A DNA stretch of 64,000 nt. Origin: Nocardiopsis ganjiahuensis DSM 45031. GTDB lineage: Bacteria; Actinomycetota; Actinomycetes; Streptosporangiales; Streptosporangiaceae. A model generated the notes under the pieces. That model did not search any database. It was not told the origin of the DNA and saw only the letters and a program-made list of their open reading frames with translations. Shown here in pieces: positions 15,052-23,268 of this stretch (positions are counted from its first letter, which is position 1; the number at the start of each line of letters is the position of its first letter). The DNA is taken from NCBI RefSeq assembly GCF_000341085.1, contig NZ_ANBA01000029.1, positions 60,141 to 124,140 of the forward strand. The letters run 5' to 3'. The translations under genes and the position numbers were made by a program.

Positions 15052-16620
15052 TCAGTCGGAGAACAGCTCGACGACCTTCACCACCTCGCGGGGCCCGTCA
15101 CCCTCCTGGTCCTCGGCGAAGGTGATCTCGACGATCATCACCGGCCCCCAGGACAGGTAACCGACGAAGTCGCTCCCGGTCAGGTCCCAGGTGCCGCGAG
15201 CGTCCTCGTCGAGGAAGACGTGCTCGGCGGCGGCGCAGAACTTGGCGCACTTCACCTCGGCGTCGGGCCGGATGACGGCCTCGGCGGGGTCGCCGTCCTC
15301 CTCCCACTGCTCGGCCCAGGCCTCGTGGCTCGGAATGCCCTGGTTGCGGGGGATGTCGTCCTCCCGCGTGACCGGGGTATAGGTCCAGGCCCGCTCCTCC
15401 TCCCCGGCCTCCGACTCCTCCTGCTCCGCGGGGTCGAACCGGACCACCAGGGTGCCCGGATCCTCTTCCTCTTCGGCGGGATCCTCCTCGGGCACATCCG
15501 AGATGTCGTCGGCCACCGGTCCGGCCTCGGTGCCCCCGCCGGTCAGCTGGGAGATGCCCCAGACGCCGCCACCGATCAGCACGGCGGCCACCGTGACCGC
15601 GCCCGCCAGGAACAGGGTCCGGGTGGGTCGGTGGTTGGACATGCGTCCCTCCAACCGGATCACCTCGGGCACCCGCGGGGGCGGCTCCACCCCGTGCCAC
15701 TCGCGTTCGAGGATGCGGCCGATCTCCTCGCGGCTGTCGGTCCCGGGGACCTCGCCCGCCTCGGTGTTCTCGGTCTGCCAGACCGCGATGACCGCGCCGA
15801 TCACCTCGCGCAGGCTGGGCCGCCGGTCCGGGTTCGGATCCAGGGCACGACCCACGACCGGGCGCAGCCCCTTGGGCAGGCCGTCCAGGGAGAAGGAGCC
15901 GGAGGCCACGCGCTGGGAGATCTCCTCGGGCTCGCCCGGACCGAAGGGCAGGCGCCCGGTTCCGGCGAACGCCACCACGGCGCCCCAGGCGAAGACGTCC
16001 GCGGCCGGGGTGGCCACGCCGCCCCGGTACCGCTCGGGGCCCAGCCAGGTGGCACCCGAACCGCGCAGCCGCTCGGAGTCCGCGGCCACGGCGCACTCCA
16101 TGATGTGCGGACCGTGCGACTCCAGGAGGACCTCGCTGGGTCGCAGCGAACCGTGGGCCACCCCCCGCGCGTGCAGCGCGGACAGTCCCTCGGCCAGCGC
16201 GGTGGCCAGCGCGATCAGCTTCCCGACCCCGAGTCCGCCCCGCTTCGTCACGTAGTGGGAGAGGCGCTGCCCGGCGATGTAGGGCATGGACAGCCACGGG
16301 GGGTTGGCGTCCGCGTCGAAGGCCAGGGGGGTGACCACCCGGTGGGAGTCGACCGCGGACAGGTTGCGGAGCCTCTGCGCCAGGGCGGGGTAGACGTCCG
16401 GCGACTCCAGTTCGGGGGACCTGAGCAGCTTCACGGCGACCAGGCGGTCGCCGGAGCTGGTGGAGGCGGTGTCCACCGCGGCGTACACGGTGCCGGTGGA
16501 ACCCTGGCCCAGCCGACCGAGGACGAGGTAGGGGCCGATCCGCGACGGGTCGTCCGGGTAGAGGGGGGCCAGGTCCGGTGGTACCAGTACGGAGATCTCT
16601 CGGGGAGAACGAGGGCTCAT
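15052..16620 (-). CDS. Membrane-anchored Ser/Thr pseudokinase with extracellular domain
   Basis: A 522-residue protein with an N-terminal Hanks-type kinase fold (about residues 28-295), one transmembrane helix (about 338-360, LFLAGAVTVAAVLIGGGVWG) and an acidic extracellular domain containing a Cys pair (CAKFC). The glycine loop GQGSTG (38-43) and the ATP lysine (K64 in VAVKLL) are kept. The catalytic loop reads HGSLRPSE (156-163) instead of HRDxKPxN, and the DFG position reads ECA (175-177). The catalytic and metal-binding Asp are therefore gone, and it should be inactive or very weak as a kinase. ATG 16620 has an AGGAC upstream. A scaffold or wall-sensing role like other actinobacterial pseudokinases is inference. 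The divergent neighbour encodes a DUF948 protein. Confidence 0.85.
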   Translation of the reverse strand: MSPRSPREISVLVPPDLAPLYPDDPSRIGPYLVLGRLGQGSTGTVYAAVDTASTSSGDRLVAVKLLRSPELESPDVYPALAQRLRNLSAVDSHRVVTPLAFDADANPPWLSMPYIAGQRLSHYVTKRGGLGVGKLIALATALAEGLSALHARGVAHGSLRPSEVLLESHGPHIMECAVAADSERLRGSGATWLGPERYRGGVATPAADVFAWGAVVAFAGTGRLPFGPGEPEEISQRVASGSFSLDGLPKGLRPVVGRALDPNPDRRPSLREVIGAVIAVWQTENTEAGEVPGTDSREEIGRILEREWHGVEPPPRVPEVIRLEGRMSNHRPTRTLFLAGAVTVAAVLIGGGVWGISQLTGGGTEAGPVADDISDVPEEDPAEEEEDPGTLVVRFDPAEQEESEAGEEERAWTYTPVTREDDIPRNQGIPSHEAWAEQWEEDGDPAEAVIRPDAEVKCAKFCAAAEHVFLDEDARGTWDLTGSDFVGYLSWGPVMIVEITFAEDQEGDGPREVVKVVELFSD

Positions 16621-17022
16621 GGGTGTCCTGTCGGTGCTTCTGGGCCAGCGGGCGACTGTGGTGTCCGGACATCGTAGTGAAGATCCCGCTCTGCAGTGAT
16701 TCTCGCGGAAGGCCTCCCGTCCGTCGATCCCCGCGGCCTCCACCGGCCAGTACGGAAGCGGGGCGTACCGGATACGTGACCTGTTCCATCGAGAGCCACA
16801 CCGTGGCGTGCCCGCACACCCTGCCGGTGGACGCGATAGGGTCAGCCGAAACCGGCCGCCCCGTCCCTTCCAGGCGGGGGCGGCGGACACGGCTCGGGAG
16901 TCCCGACCCGGCGCAGTCGCTGGCCCCCGTACCCGATCCCGGTGTCCGGCGCGCGCCCGAGTGCGCTCCGGGACCGTTCGCACACCCTCGAAGCAACCCT
17001 CTATCTGCCCTACGGAGCCTTC
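16621..17022. other. Divergent promoter region, no gene recognised
   Basis: 402 bases between the pseudokinase and the DUF948 gene. Open frames cross it but show no conserved start or domain. It presumably holds promoters in both directions. Confidence 0.4.
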
Positions 17023-17415
17023 ATGCTGACCGGAGGAGAGGTCGCCGCACTCGTCGCCGCGGTGGTCTGGGCGGTGCTGGCCACGTTCATGTGCGTGGCG
17101 CTCGTCAAACTGATCAAGCTCATCAACGAGACCACCAAGGTCGTCGCGGAACTGGGGGAACGGACCCCGCCGCTGCTGGACGACATGGCCTCCACGGTGG
17201 AGCGCACCAACACCTCGCTCGAGCGGGTCGAGGAGATCACTGCCAACGTGCAGGCCTCCTCGGAGGACGTCTCCACGATGACCGCGCTCACCCGCTCGGT
17301 GTTCACCGGGCCGCTGGTGAAGGTCGCCTCGTTCTCCTACGCCGTCCGCCAGGTCCTGGGGCGCCGCAAGGCCCTGGCCGTCATGCGCGGACGCAGGCGG
17401 AAGGAGAACCGGTGA
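17023..17415 (+). CDS. DUF948 membrane protein
   Basis: A 130-residue protein with one N-terminal transmembrane helix (about residues 6-27, VAALVAAVVWAVLATFMCVALV) and a helical cytoplasmic part rich in heptad-like spacing (LLDDMASTVERTNTSLERVEEITANVQ), typical of DUF948. The role of the family is unknown. ATG 17023 is chosen because GGAG (17014-17017) is 5 bases upstream; the frame is open from 16942. It overlaps the next gene by 4 bases (GTGA). The DUF948-DUF6167-alaS order matches Streptomyces, except that two extra genes intervene here. Confidence 0.85.
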   Translation: MLTGGEVAALVAAVVWAVLATFMCVALVKLIKLINETTKVVAELGERTPPLLDDMASTVERTNTSLERVEEITANVQASSEDVSTMTALTRSVFTGPLVKVASFSYAVRQVLGRRKALAVMRGRRRKENR

Positions 17416-17690
17416 TCGGCCGTCTGTTCTACCTCGCCGCGGGGGCCGCGCTCGGCGGTTACGTGGTCCACCGGGTGAACCGGGCACGCAACGCCCTGAC
17501 CCCCGGCGGCATCGCCGACCGGGTCGAGGGGCGGGTCAGCGAGTACCGGGGCGCCCTCCAGGAGCTCAATGAGGACCTCGCCGAGGCGGTCCGGCAGGAG
17601 GAGGCGGAGATGATGCGCCGCTACGCGCCCAGGCGCCGGGTCCTGCGCTCCGCGGACGGTACGCCCCGAGGGCTCTCCGACCGCGAGTAA
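17412..17690 (+). CDS. Small membrane-associated protein (DUF6167-like)
   Basis: A 92-residue protein starting IGRLFYLAAGAALGGYVVHRV, a short hydrophobic N-terminal segment followed by a charged helix (EGRVSEYRGALQELNEDLAEAVRQEEAEMMRRYAP is about residues 37-72, summarised). It starts with GTG inside the DUF948 stop codon and is preceded by AAGGAG at 17401, so the two are translationally coupled. The DUF6167 assignment rests on length, start and position upstream of alaS. The function is unknown. Confidence 0.78.
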   Translation: MIGRLFYLAAGAALGGYVVHRVNRARNALTPGGIADRVEGRVSEYRGALQELNEDLAEAVRQEEAEMMRRYAPRRRVLRSADGTPRGLSDRE

Positions 17691-17820
17691 CCGCTGGTGG
17701 TCACCGGTGCGGGGGAGAAAATCGGGCGATCATGGACTTTTGTGTCGAATCGGCGAACCGTCGCCCTCCGACGTGCGTCTGTAGGTATGGACGAACCAGT
17801 CGATGACGTGAGGAAACGCC

Positions 17821-18381
17821 ATGTACCCGCCCCAGCAGCCGCCCTACGGTCCCCAGGGGGGACACGACCCCTACCAGCAGGGACAGCCCGCGTACCCGGG
17901 TGTTCCCCAGCAGGAGTCGGGCAAGATGCCCGGTACCGTGATCACCGTCCGGGTGCTCATGTTCATCGGAGGCGTCGTCGGCCTGCTGTTCGGCGGGCTG
18001 GTCCTGCTGATGGGAGCTGCGGCCGGCGGTGACAACGCGTTCGCGGAGGGCTTCGCCGAGGGCGTCCAGGAGACGGGCGGCTACATCGACCCCACGGACA
18101 TCGCCGCCGGGATGGTGCTCTTCGGGGTCGTCGTCCTCGCGTACGGCATCTTCTCCACCGCCCTCGCCTCGTTCATGGGCAAGCGCAGTGCGGCGGTCCT
18201 GTGGCTGATCGTCGTCTTCCAGGTCCTGGCCGGCCTGTTGCTGCTGCTCGGTGCCGTCCTCGGCGGCTTCCTGATGTTCATCCCGCTGCTCTTCGCGATC
18301 GGGATGATCGTCCTGATGGTGGTCCCGGCCTCCCGCGCCTTCTACACGCCGCAGCCGGCCAACCCCTACACCGGGTACTGA
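17821..18381 (+). CDS. Four-helix membrane protein with Pro/Gln/Tyr-rich N-terminus (paralogue 1)
   Basis: A 186-residue hypothetical membrane protein. About 35 cytoplasmic residues rich in P, Q, G and Y come first (MYPPQQPPYGPQGG). Hydrophobic segments lie at about residues 40-63, 98-120, 127-150 and 155-175, and the C-terminus ends NPYTGY. ATG 17821 has GAGGAAA 7 bases upstream. The next gene has the same layout and shares a VRxLMFIGG start to helix 1 and an AFY ending to the last helix, so the two look like a tandem duplication. The function is not recognised. Confidence 0.8.
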   Translation: MYPPQQPPYGPQGGHDPYQQGQPAYPGVPQQESGKMPGTVITVRVLMFIGGVVGLLFGGLVLLMGAAAGGDNAFAEGFAEGVQETGGYIDPTDIAAGMVLFGVVVLAYGIFSTALASFMGKRSAAVLWLIVVFQVLAGLLLLLGAVLGGFLMFIPLLFAIGMIVLMVVPASRAFYTPQPANPYTGY

Positions 18382-18391
18382 ACCTCCGGCC

Positions 18392-18420
18392 CGGGGGCTG
18401 ACGGGCGGGCTGGGCCCCCG
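18392..18420 (+). terminator. Hairpin after paralogue 1
   Basis: CGGGGGC (18392-18398) pairs with GCCCCCG (18414-18420). A weak-tailed terminator or processing stem. Confidence 0.4.
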
Positions 18421-18498
18421 TACCAGCACGTTTGGTACTGCCCTGATCATTCTCTGTAGAGTTCTCGTGCTGTCACACGTTCCTTAGAGAGGACCACG

Positions 18499-19188
18499 GT
18501 GCACCCCTCACCCCCCAGCGGCCCCGATCAGCCCCACGGCCAGGGCCAGCCCTCGCAGCACCTCCAGCAGGGTGGTCAGGGATATCCCCAGCCGCCGCAG
18601 CAGTTCCAGCAGGGCGGTCAGGGCTACCCCCAGCCGCCGCTGCCCCAGGCCCCCGGGCAGAACCCCGGGCCGGGTCGGCCCTACGGCGTCCCGGGGAGCC
18701 CGGTCCCGCCTCCGCCGCAGTTCAACGGCAGCCCCGGCAGCACCGATGCGATGCCGGGGCAGGCCCTCGCGGTCCGCATCCTGATGTTCATCGGCGGCCC
18801 GTGCGGCATCATCCTCTTCTTCGTCGTGGCCGCGGTCACCCTGTTCGGCGTCGGCCTCACCGCCGCCGCCGGCGCTGCGGCGCAGGTCGACTCGCCGACC
18901 GCAGCCCTGGGCACGATGGGCGCGATGGGTGCGGTCGGCGCCCTGATCCCCCTGGCCTACGGCGTGGCCTCGATCTGGATCGCCGCCGTCATGGGCCGTC
19001 GCACGCCCAAGGTGCACCGTGCCGTCGTCATCTTCAACATCGCCGCGTTGGCGGTCCTGGCGCTCAACATCGTCCTCATGATCTCCATGGGCGCGGGAGG
19101 CGCCTCGGTGCTGATCCCGGTCGTCTTCCACGGGGTCATGACCGGCCTCATGTTCGCGCCGAACGTGCGGGCGTTCTACAACTCCTAG
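18499..19188 (+). CDS. Four-helix membrane protein with long Gln/Pro/Gly-rich N-terminus (paralogue 2)
   Basis: A 229-residue relative of the preceding gene. The cytoplasmic tail is longer (about 90 residues) and contains a near-repeat of QGGQGYPQPP (two copies, about residues 24-47). Four hydrophobic segments follow: 92-118, 137-163, 175-195 and 200-220. The GTG start at 18499 has AGAGGA upstream. The shared motif VRILMFIGG at helix 1 ties it to its neighbour. A terminator (19254-19281) separates it from alaS, so it is not part of the alaS operon. The function is not recognised; low-complexity tails of this type often mediate protein contacts. Confidence 0.8.
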   Translation: MHPSPPSGPDQPHGQGQPSQHLQQGGQGYPQPPQQFQQGGQGYPQPPLPQAPGQNPGPGRPYGVPGSPVPPPPQFNGSPGSTDAMPGQALAVRILMFIGGPCGIILFFVVAAVTLFGVGLTAAAGAAAQVDSPTAALGTMGAMGAVGALIPLAYGVASIWIAAVMGRRTPKVHRAVVIFNIAALAVLALNIVLMISMGAGGASVLIPVVFHGVMTGLMFAPNVRAFYNS

Positions 19189-19253
19189 AGACGCGGGTCA
19201 CGGCAGACCGATCCGGACACGGACACCGACCGGCCGGAACGACCGGTGCGGGC

Positions 19254-19281
19254 AGGGCCCGGCGGGAGACCGCCGGGCCCT
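19254..19281 (+). terminator. Terminator between paralogue 2 and alaS
   Basis: AGGGCCCGGCGG (19254-19265) pairs perfectly with CCGCCGGGCCCT (19270-19281) over GAGA, then TTCG. The rest of the 322-base gap to alaS shows no gene. Confidence 0.75.
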
Positions 19282-19510
19282 TCGCCGTTGCCACGGGGAT
19301 GTGTCAGTGGCCAGCGGCGATAGCCTTGGAATGGCCGGACCGCCGCCGTTGTCCTCAACGGTGCGGGTCTTCGGCGGCCACAGCAAACCATGCGCGCAGG
19401 CGTGGCGGTTCCCTCTACGATGGGCCCCTATCGACCACGCGTGACCACGGTCCCACCCAGGGACAACCCCGTCGCCACCGGGCGGCGGAGCCAAGCACAG
19501 GAGGGCATCA

Positions 19511-22180
19511 ATGGAGACGGCAGAGATCGCGCGCCGCTTCCTCAGTTTCTTCGAGAAGAACGGACACACCGTGGTGCCCTCGGCAAGCCTGATCGCCGAG
19601 GATCCCACGCTGCTGCTGGTGCCGGCAGGCATGGTCCCCTTCAAGCCCTACTTCCTGGGTCAGCGCACGCCCTCCTACAGCACCGCCACCAGCGTCCAGA
19701 AGTGCATCCGCACCAAGGACATCGAGGAGGTCGGCAAGACCTCCCGGCACGCCACCTTCTTCCAGATGCTGGGCAACTTCTCCTTCGGTGACTACTTCAA
19801 GGAGCAGGCGATCCCGCTGGCGTGGGAGCTCGTCACCACCCCGGTGGAGGACGGCGGCTTCGGGATCGACCCGGAGAAGCTGTGGGTGACCGTCTACCTC
19901 GACGACGACGAGGCCGAGGCGATCTGGCGTGACAAGGTCGGGGTCCGTCCCGAGCGCATCCAGCGCATGGGCATGGAGGAGAACTACTGGTCCATGGGGG
20001 TCCCCGGACCCTGTGGCCCCTGCTCCGAGATCTTCTACGACCGCGGCCCCGAGTTCGGTGTCGAGGGCGGTCCCGAGGCGGACGAGAACCGCTACATCGA
20101 GATCTGGAACCTCGTCTTCATGCAGTACGAGCGGGGTGAGGGCGGCGACAAGAGCGGCTTCCCGATCCTCGGTGACCTGCCCAAGAAGAACATCGACACC
20201 GGCCTGGGGCTGGAGCGCCTCGCGGCGGTCCTGCAGGGCGTCGACAACATCTACGAGACCGACATCATCGGCCGCGTGCTGCACCGCGCCGCCGAGCTGA
20301 CCGGCACCTCCTACGGCGACGACCACGAGCAGGACGTCATGCTCCGCGTGGTCGCCGACCACGTGCGCAGCGCCGTCATGCTCGTCGGCGACGGCGTCAA
20401 GCCCGGCAACGAGAAGGCCGGATACGTCCTGCGCCGCATCCTGCGCCGCTCGATCCGCAACCTGCGCCTGCTCTCCGGCACCGACACCTTCTTCCTGCAC
20501 GAGCTGTCCGAGGTCAGCATCGACGCGATGAAGGACATCTACCCGGACCTGCTCGACAAGGCCGACGTCATCCACGGTGTCATCGACAACGAGGAGCGCA
20601 ACTTCGCGGACACCCTCCGCGCGGGCACCACGCTCTTCGGCCGGGCGGCCGAGCGCACCCGCGCCCAGGGCGGCACCGTCTTCTCCGGCGTGGACGCCTT
20701 CCAGCTCCACGACACCTACGGCTTCCCCATCGACCTCACCCTGGAGATGGCCGCCGAGCAGGGCCTGAGCGTGGACGAGGGCGCCTTCCGCGACCTCATG
20801 CAGCGCCAGAAGGACACCGCCAAGGCCGACGCCAAGGCGAAGAAGCTCGGCAACGCGGACATCTCGCTGTACGCCCGGATGCACGAGCAGGCCGGGAACA
20901 CCGAATTCCTCGGCTACACCGACTCCGAGAGCGAGTCGCACGTCAAGGGCCTCGTCGTGGACGGGGTCGGGGTCCCGGCCGCGCGCGCGGGCGACCAGGT
21001 CGAGATCGTCCTGGACCGCACCCCGTTCTACGGGGAGAGCGGCGGCCAGCTCGCCGACACCGGCACGCTGACCGTGGACGGACGCGGCGTGGTGGACGTC
21101 GAGGACGTCCAGAAGCCGCTTCCGGGCCTGTTCGTGCACCGAGGCACCGTGCGTTCGGGAGAGGTCGTCCTGGACGACACCGTGCACGCGGCGATCGACG
21201 CCGGCCGCCGTCACGCGATCGAGCGGTCCCACTCGGCGACCCACCTCATCCACTCGGCCCTGCGCAACGCGATCGGCCCCTCGGCCGGACAGGCCGGCTC
21301 GGAGAACCGCCCCGGCCAGCTGCGGTTCGACTTCACCGCCGACAACGCGCTCGGCGGCGAGCGCCTGGCCCAGGTCGAGGAGGAGGTCAACACCGTCCTC
21401 GCCGGTGACATCTCGGTCCAGACCGAGGAGAAGAGCCTGGACGAGGCGCTGAAGATGGGCGCCCTTGCCATGTTCGGCGAGAAGTACGGCGACCGCGTGC
21501 GGGTCGTGGAGATGAGCGACTACTCGGTCGAGCTCTGCGGCGGTACGCACGTGGGCTCCACCGCCAAGCTCGGCATCGTCAAGCTGCTGGGGGAGTCCTC
21601 CATCGGCTCGGGCGTGCGCCGGGTCGAGGCGGCTGTGGGCGTGGACGCGTTCAAGCGCCTGTCCAAGGAGTCGGCCCTGGTCGGCCAGCTCTCCGAACAG
21701 CTCAAGACGCCGCGCGAGGAACTGCCCGAGCGGATCGAGTCGATGGTCTCCCGGCTGCGCGCCGCGGAGAAGGAGATCGAGAGGATGCGCGCCGCTCAGG
21801 TGCTCCAGGCCGCCGGCACGATCGCCGAGGGCGCGCGCCGTCACGGCTCGGCCCTGGTCGTGGCCACCGAGGCGCCGGAGGGCGCCAGCGGTGACGACCT
21901 GCGCAAGCTGGTGCTGGACGTGCGCGGACGCCTCGGTGAGGACGAGCCCGTGGTCGTGGCGATGACCGCCGTGCCCAAGGACCGACCGGTCGTGGTGATC
22001 GCCGCGAACAAGGCCGCGCAGAAGGCCGGGATCAAGGCGGGCGAGCTCGTGGGTGTCGCGGCCCGTGCCCTCGGCGGCGGTGGCGGCGGCAAGCCGGACA
22101 TCGCCCAGGGCGGCGGCAGCGACCCGAGCAGGATCGACGAGGCCCTGCGTGCCGTGGAGGCGCGCGTCGCGGGCGCCTGA
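19511..22180 (+). CDS. alaS: Alanyl-tRNA synthetase
   Basis: Charges tRNA-Ala and edits Ser/Gly mischarging. The 889 residues are the full bacterial length. The class II aminoacylation domain fills about residues 1-250 (VPAGMVPFKPYF, FQMLGNFSFGDYF, MGVPGPCGPCSEI, NIDTGLGLERLA). The tRNA recognition domain lies at about 250-460. The editing domain has the zinc pattern HSATHLIHSAL and CGGTH. The C-terminal coiled coil and DHHA1-like C-Ala domain end with GKPDIAQGGG. AGGAGG at 19498 precedes ATG 19511. A terminator follows at 22220-22254. Confidence 0.98.
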   Translation: METAEIARRFLSFFEKNGHTVVPSASLIAEDPTLLLVPAGMVPFKPYFLGQRTPSYSTATSVQKCIRTKDIEEVGKTSRHATFFQMLGNFSFGDYFKEQAIPLAWELVTTPVEDGGFGIDPEKLWVTVYLDDDEAEAIWRDKVGVRPERIQRMGMEENYWSMGVPGPCGPCSEIFYDRGPEFGVEGGPEADENRYIEIWNLVFMQYERGEGGDKSGFPILGDLPKKNIDTGLGLERLAAVLQGVDNIYETDIIGRVLHRAAELTGTSYGDDHEQDVMLRVVADHVRSAVMLVGDGVKPGNEKAGYVLRRILRRSIRNLRLLSGTDTFFLHELSEVSIDAMKDIYPDLLDKADVIHGVIDNEERNFADTLRAGTTLFGRAAERTRAQGGTVFSGVDAFQLHDTYGFPIDLTLEMAAEQGLSVDEGAFRDLMQRQKDTAKADAKAKKLGNADISLYARMHEQAGNTEFLGYTDSESESHVKGLVVDGVGVPAARAGDQVEIVLDRTPFYGESGGQLADTGTLTVDGRGVVDVEDVQKPLPGLFVHRGTVRSGEVVLDDTVHAAIDAGRRHAIERSHSATHLIHSALRNAIGPSAGQAGSENRPGQLRFDFTADNALGGERLAQVEEEVNTVLAGDISVQTEEKSLDEALKMGALAMFGEKYGDRVRVVEMSDYSVELCGGTHVGSTAKLGIVKLLGESSIGSGVRRVEAAVGVDAFKRLSKESALVGQLSEQLKTPREELPERIESMVSRLRAAEKEIERMRAAQVLQAAGTIAEGARRHGSALVVATEAPEGASGDDLRKLVLDVRGRLGEDEPVVVAMTAVPKDRPVVVIAANKAAQKAGIKAGELVGVAARALGGGGGGKPDIAQGGGSDPSRIDEALRAVEARVAGA

Positions 22181-22779
22181 GTGACCAGGTGCTCCTGACC
22201 CTCCGAGGTCGTTCGAGGGCGCCGGGGCCCGGTCCGCAGAGGCCGGCCCCGGCGTTCTTCGTCCCCCACACCCTCCACCCCGGTGCGGAATCCGCCCGGG
22301 CCGCTGTTTTCGGTGTCCCCCCTCACGTCCACCGGAGAGCCCGGGCCGGCGCACGCGCGCCCGGACGGCGCCTCCGTCCTGCGTACCCGTGCCGGGATTC
22401 CACCGCGGTGCCGGGGTCGGAGACACTGACAAAACGTTCCGGAACACTCGTACGCACCCCGGTTGCCCCGGGCTGTGACCGCTGTGACTTACACTCGGAC
22501 GGTACGTGTGCGCCCCGGCTCCCGCCGTGACAGCCCGACCCGAGGTGCGAGGCCCGGTCGGAGAGGGCCAGCGGGCGTTCCATGGGTGAGGCTGCGCACG
22601 GTCAACGAATCGGGCATACTGTGGCGCGTCACAGCCGATCACATGGCTGTCTGCGCGGAGACTCCCGCGATCCAGCTGATGAACAGGACCACCGTGTTGA
22701 GGATTTCCCGGCAGCGGTGCTGCGCCGTCGACGGCACAGCCCGCCTGAGCAGCGCCCCCACCCAGGGGGAGGCGTCCTC
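22181..22779 (+). other. 600-base intergenic region between alaS and ruvX
   Basis: Apart from the terminator at 22220-22254, no gene is recognised. In-frame sequence continues upstream of ruvX to 22582 but is arginine/histidine-rich and unlike RuvX. The length is unusual because these genes are often close together. A promoter for the ruvX-mltG-aroE operon must lie here. Confidence 0.4.
22220..22254 (+). terminator. Terminator after alaS
   Basis: CGCCGGGGCC (22220-22229) pairs with GGCCCCGGCG (22245-22254), followed by TTCTTC. Confidence 0.75.
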
Positions 22780-23268
22780 TTGAGGCAAGGTGTACGCCTG
22801 GCGATCGATCCGGGCAACGCGCGTATCGGGGTCGCGGCCAGCGACCCGAGCGGCGTGCTCGCCAGTCCGGTCGAGACCGTCCCGCGCGGCAGAGGCGACG
22901 TGCAGCGCATCGCTCTTCTCGTGTTGGAGAGGGAGGCCCGCGAAGTCGTCGTGGGCTACCCTGCTTCACTGTCCGGCCAAGAGGGACCCGCAGCCCGGTC
23001 CGCTCGCGAGTTCGCGAACACCTTGGCCCGGCTCCTCGCCCCCGTCCCCGTCAGGCTCGTGGACGAACGACTCACCACGGTGACCGCCCAGGGACAGCTG
23101 CTCTCCGGCGCCTCCTTCGGAAAGAAGGGCGCCAAGGGGGGCCGCGCCCGCCGCTCGGTCATCGACCAGGCCGCGGCCACCGTGCTCTTGCAGAGTGCCT
23201 TGGACCAGGAACGGTCAACAGGCCATCCCCCGGGCGAGATCGTCCGTGCCAGCCAGGGAGATTCATGA
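22780..23268 (+). CDS. ruvX: RuvX/YqgF-type Holliday junction resolvase or pre-16S rRNA nuclease
   Basis: A 162-residue RNase H-fold protein. It shows RLAIDPGNARIGVAASD with the first catalytic Asp, VVGYPASLSG, LVDERLTTVTA with the middle acid, and IDQAAATVLLQS with the last. E. coli YqgF is known to process the 5' end of 16S rRNA; other family members are described as resolvases. The start is TTG 22780, supported by GGGGAGG (22766-22772) 7 bases upstream and by the protein then beginning RQGVRLAIDPG. It overlaps mltG by 4 bases (ATGA). Confidence 0.9.
   Translation: MRQGVRLAIDPGNARIGVAASDPSGVLASPVETVPRGRGDVQRIALLVLEREAREVVVGYPASLSGQEGPAARSAREFANTLARLLAPVPVRLVDERLTTVTAQGQLLSGASFGKKGAKGGRARRSVIDQAAATVLLQSALDQERSTGHPPGEIVRASQGDS

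Noticed and set aside
19508..22969. 1153-residue minus-strand frame opposite alaS
   Set aside because: It is the usual high-GC antisense shadow; no domain is recognisable and alaS is certain.
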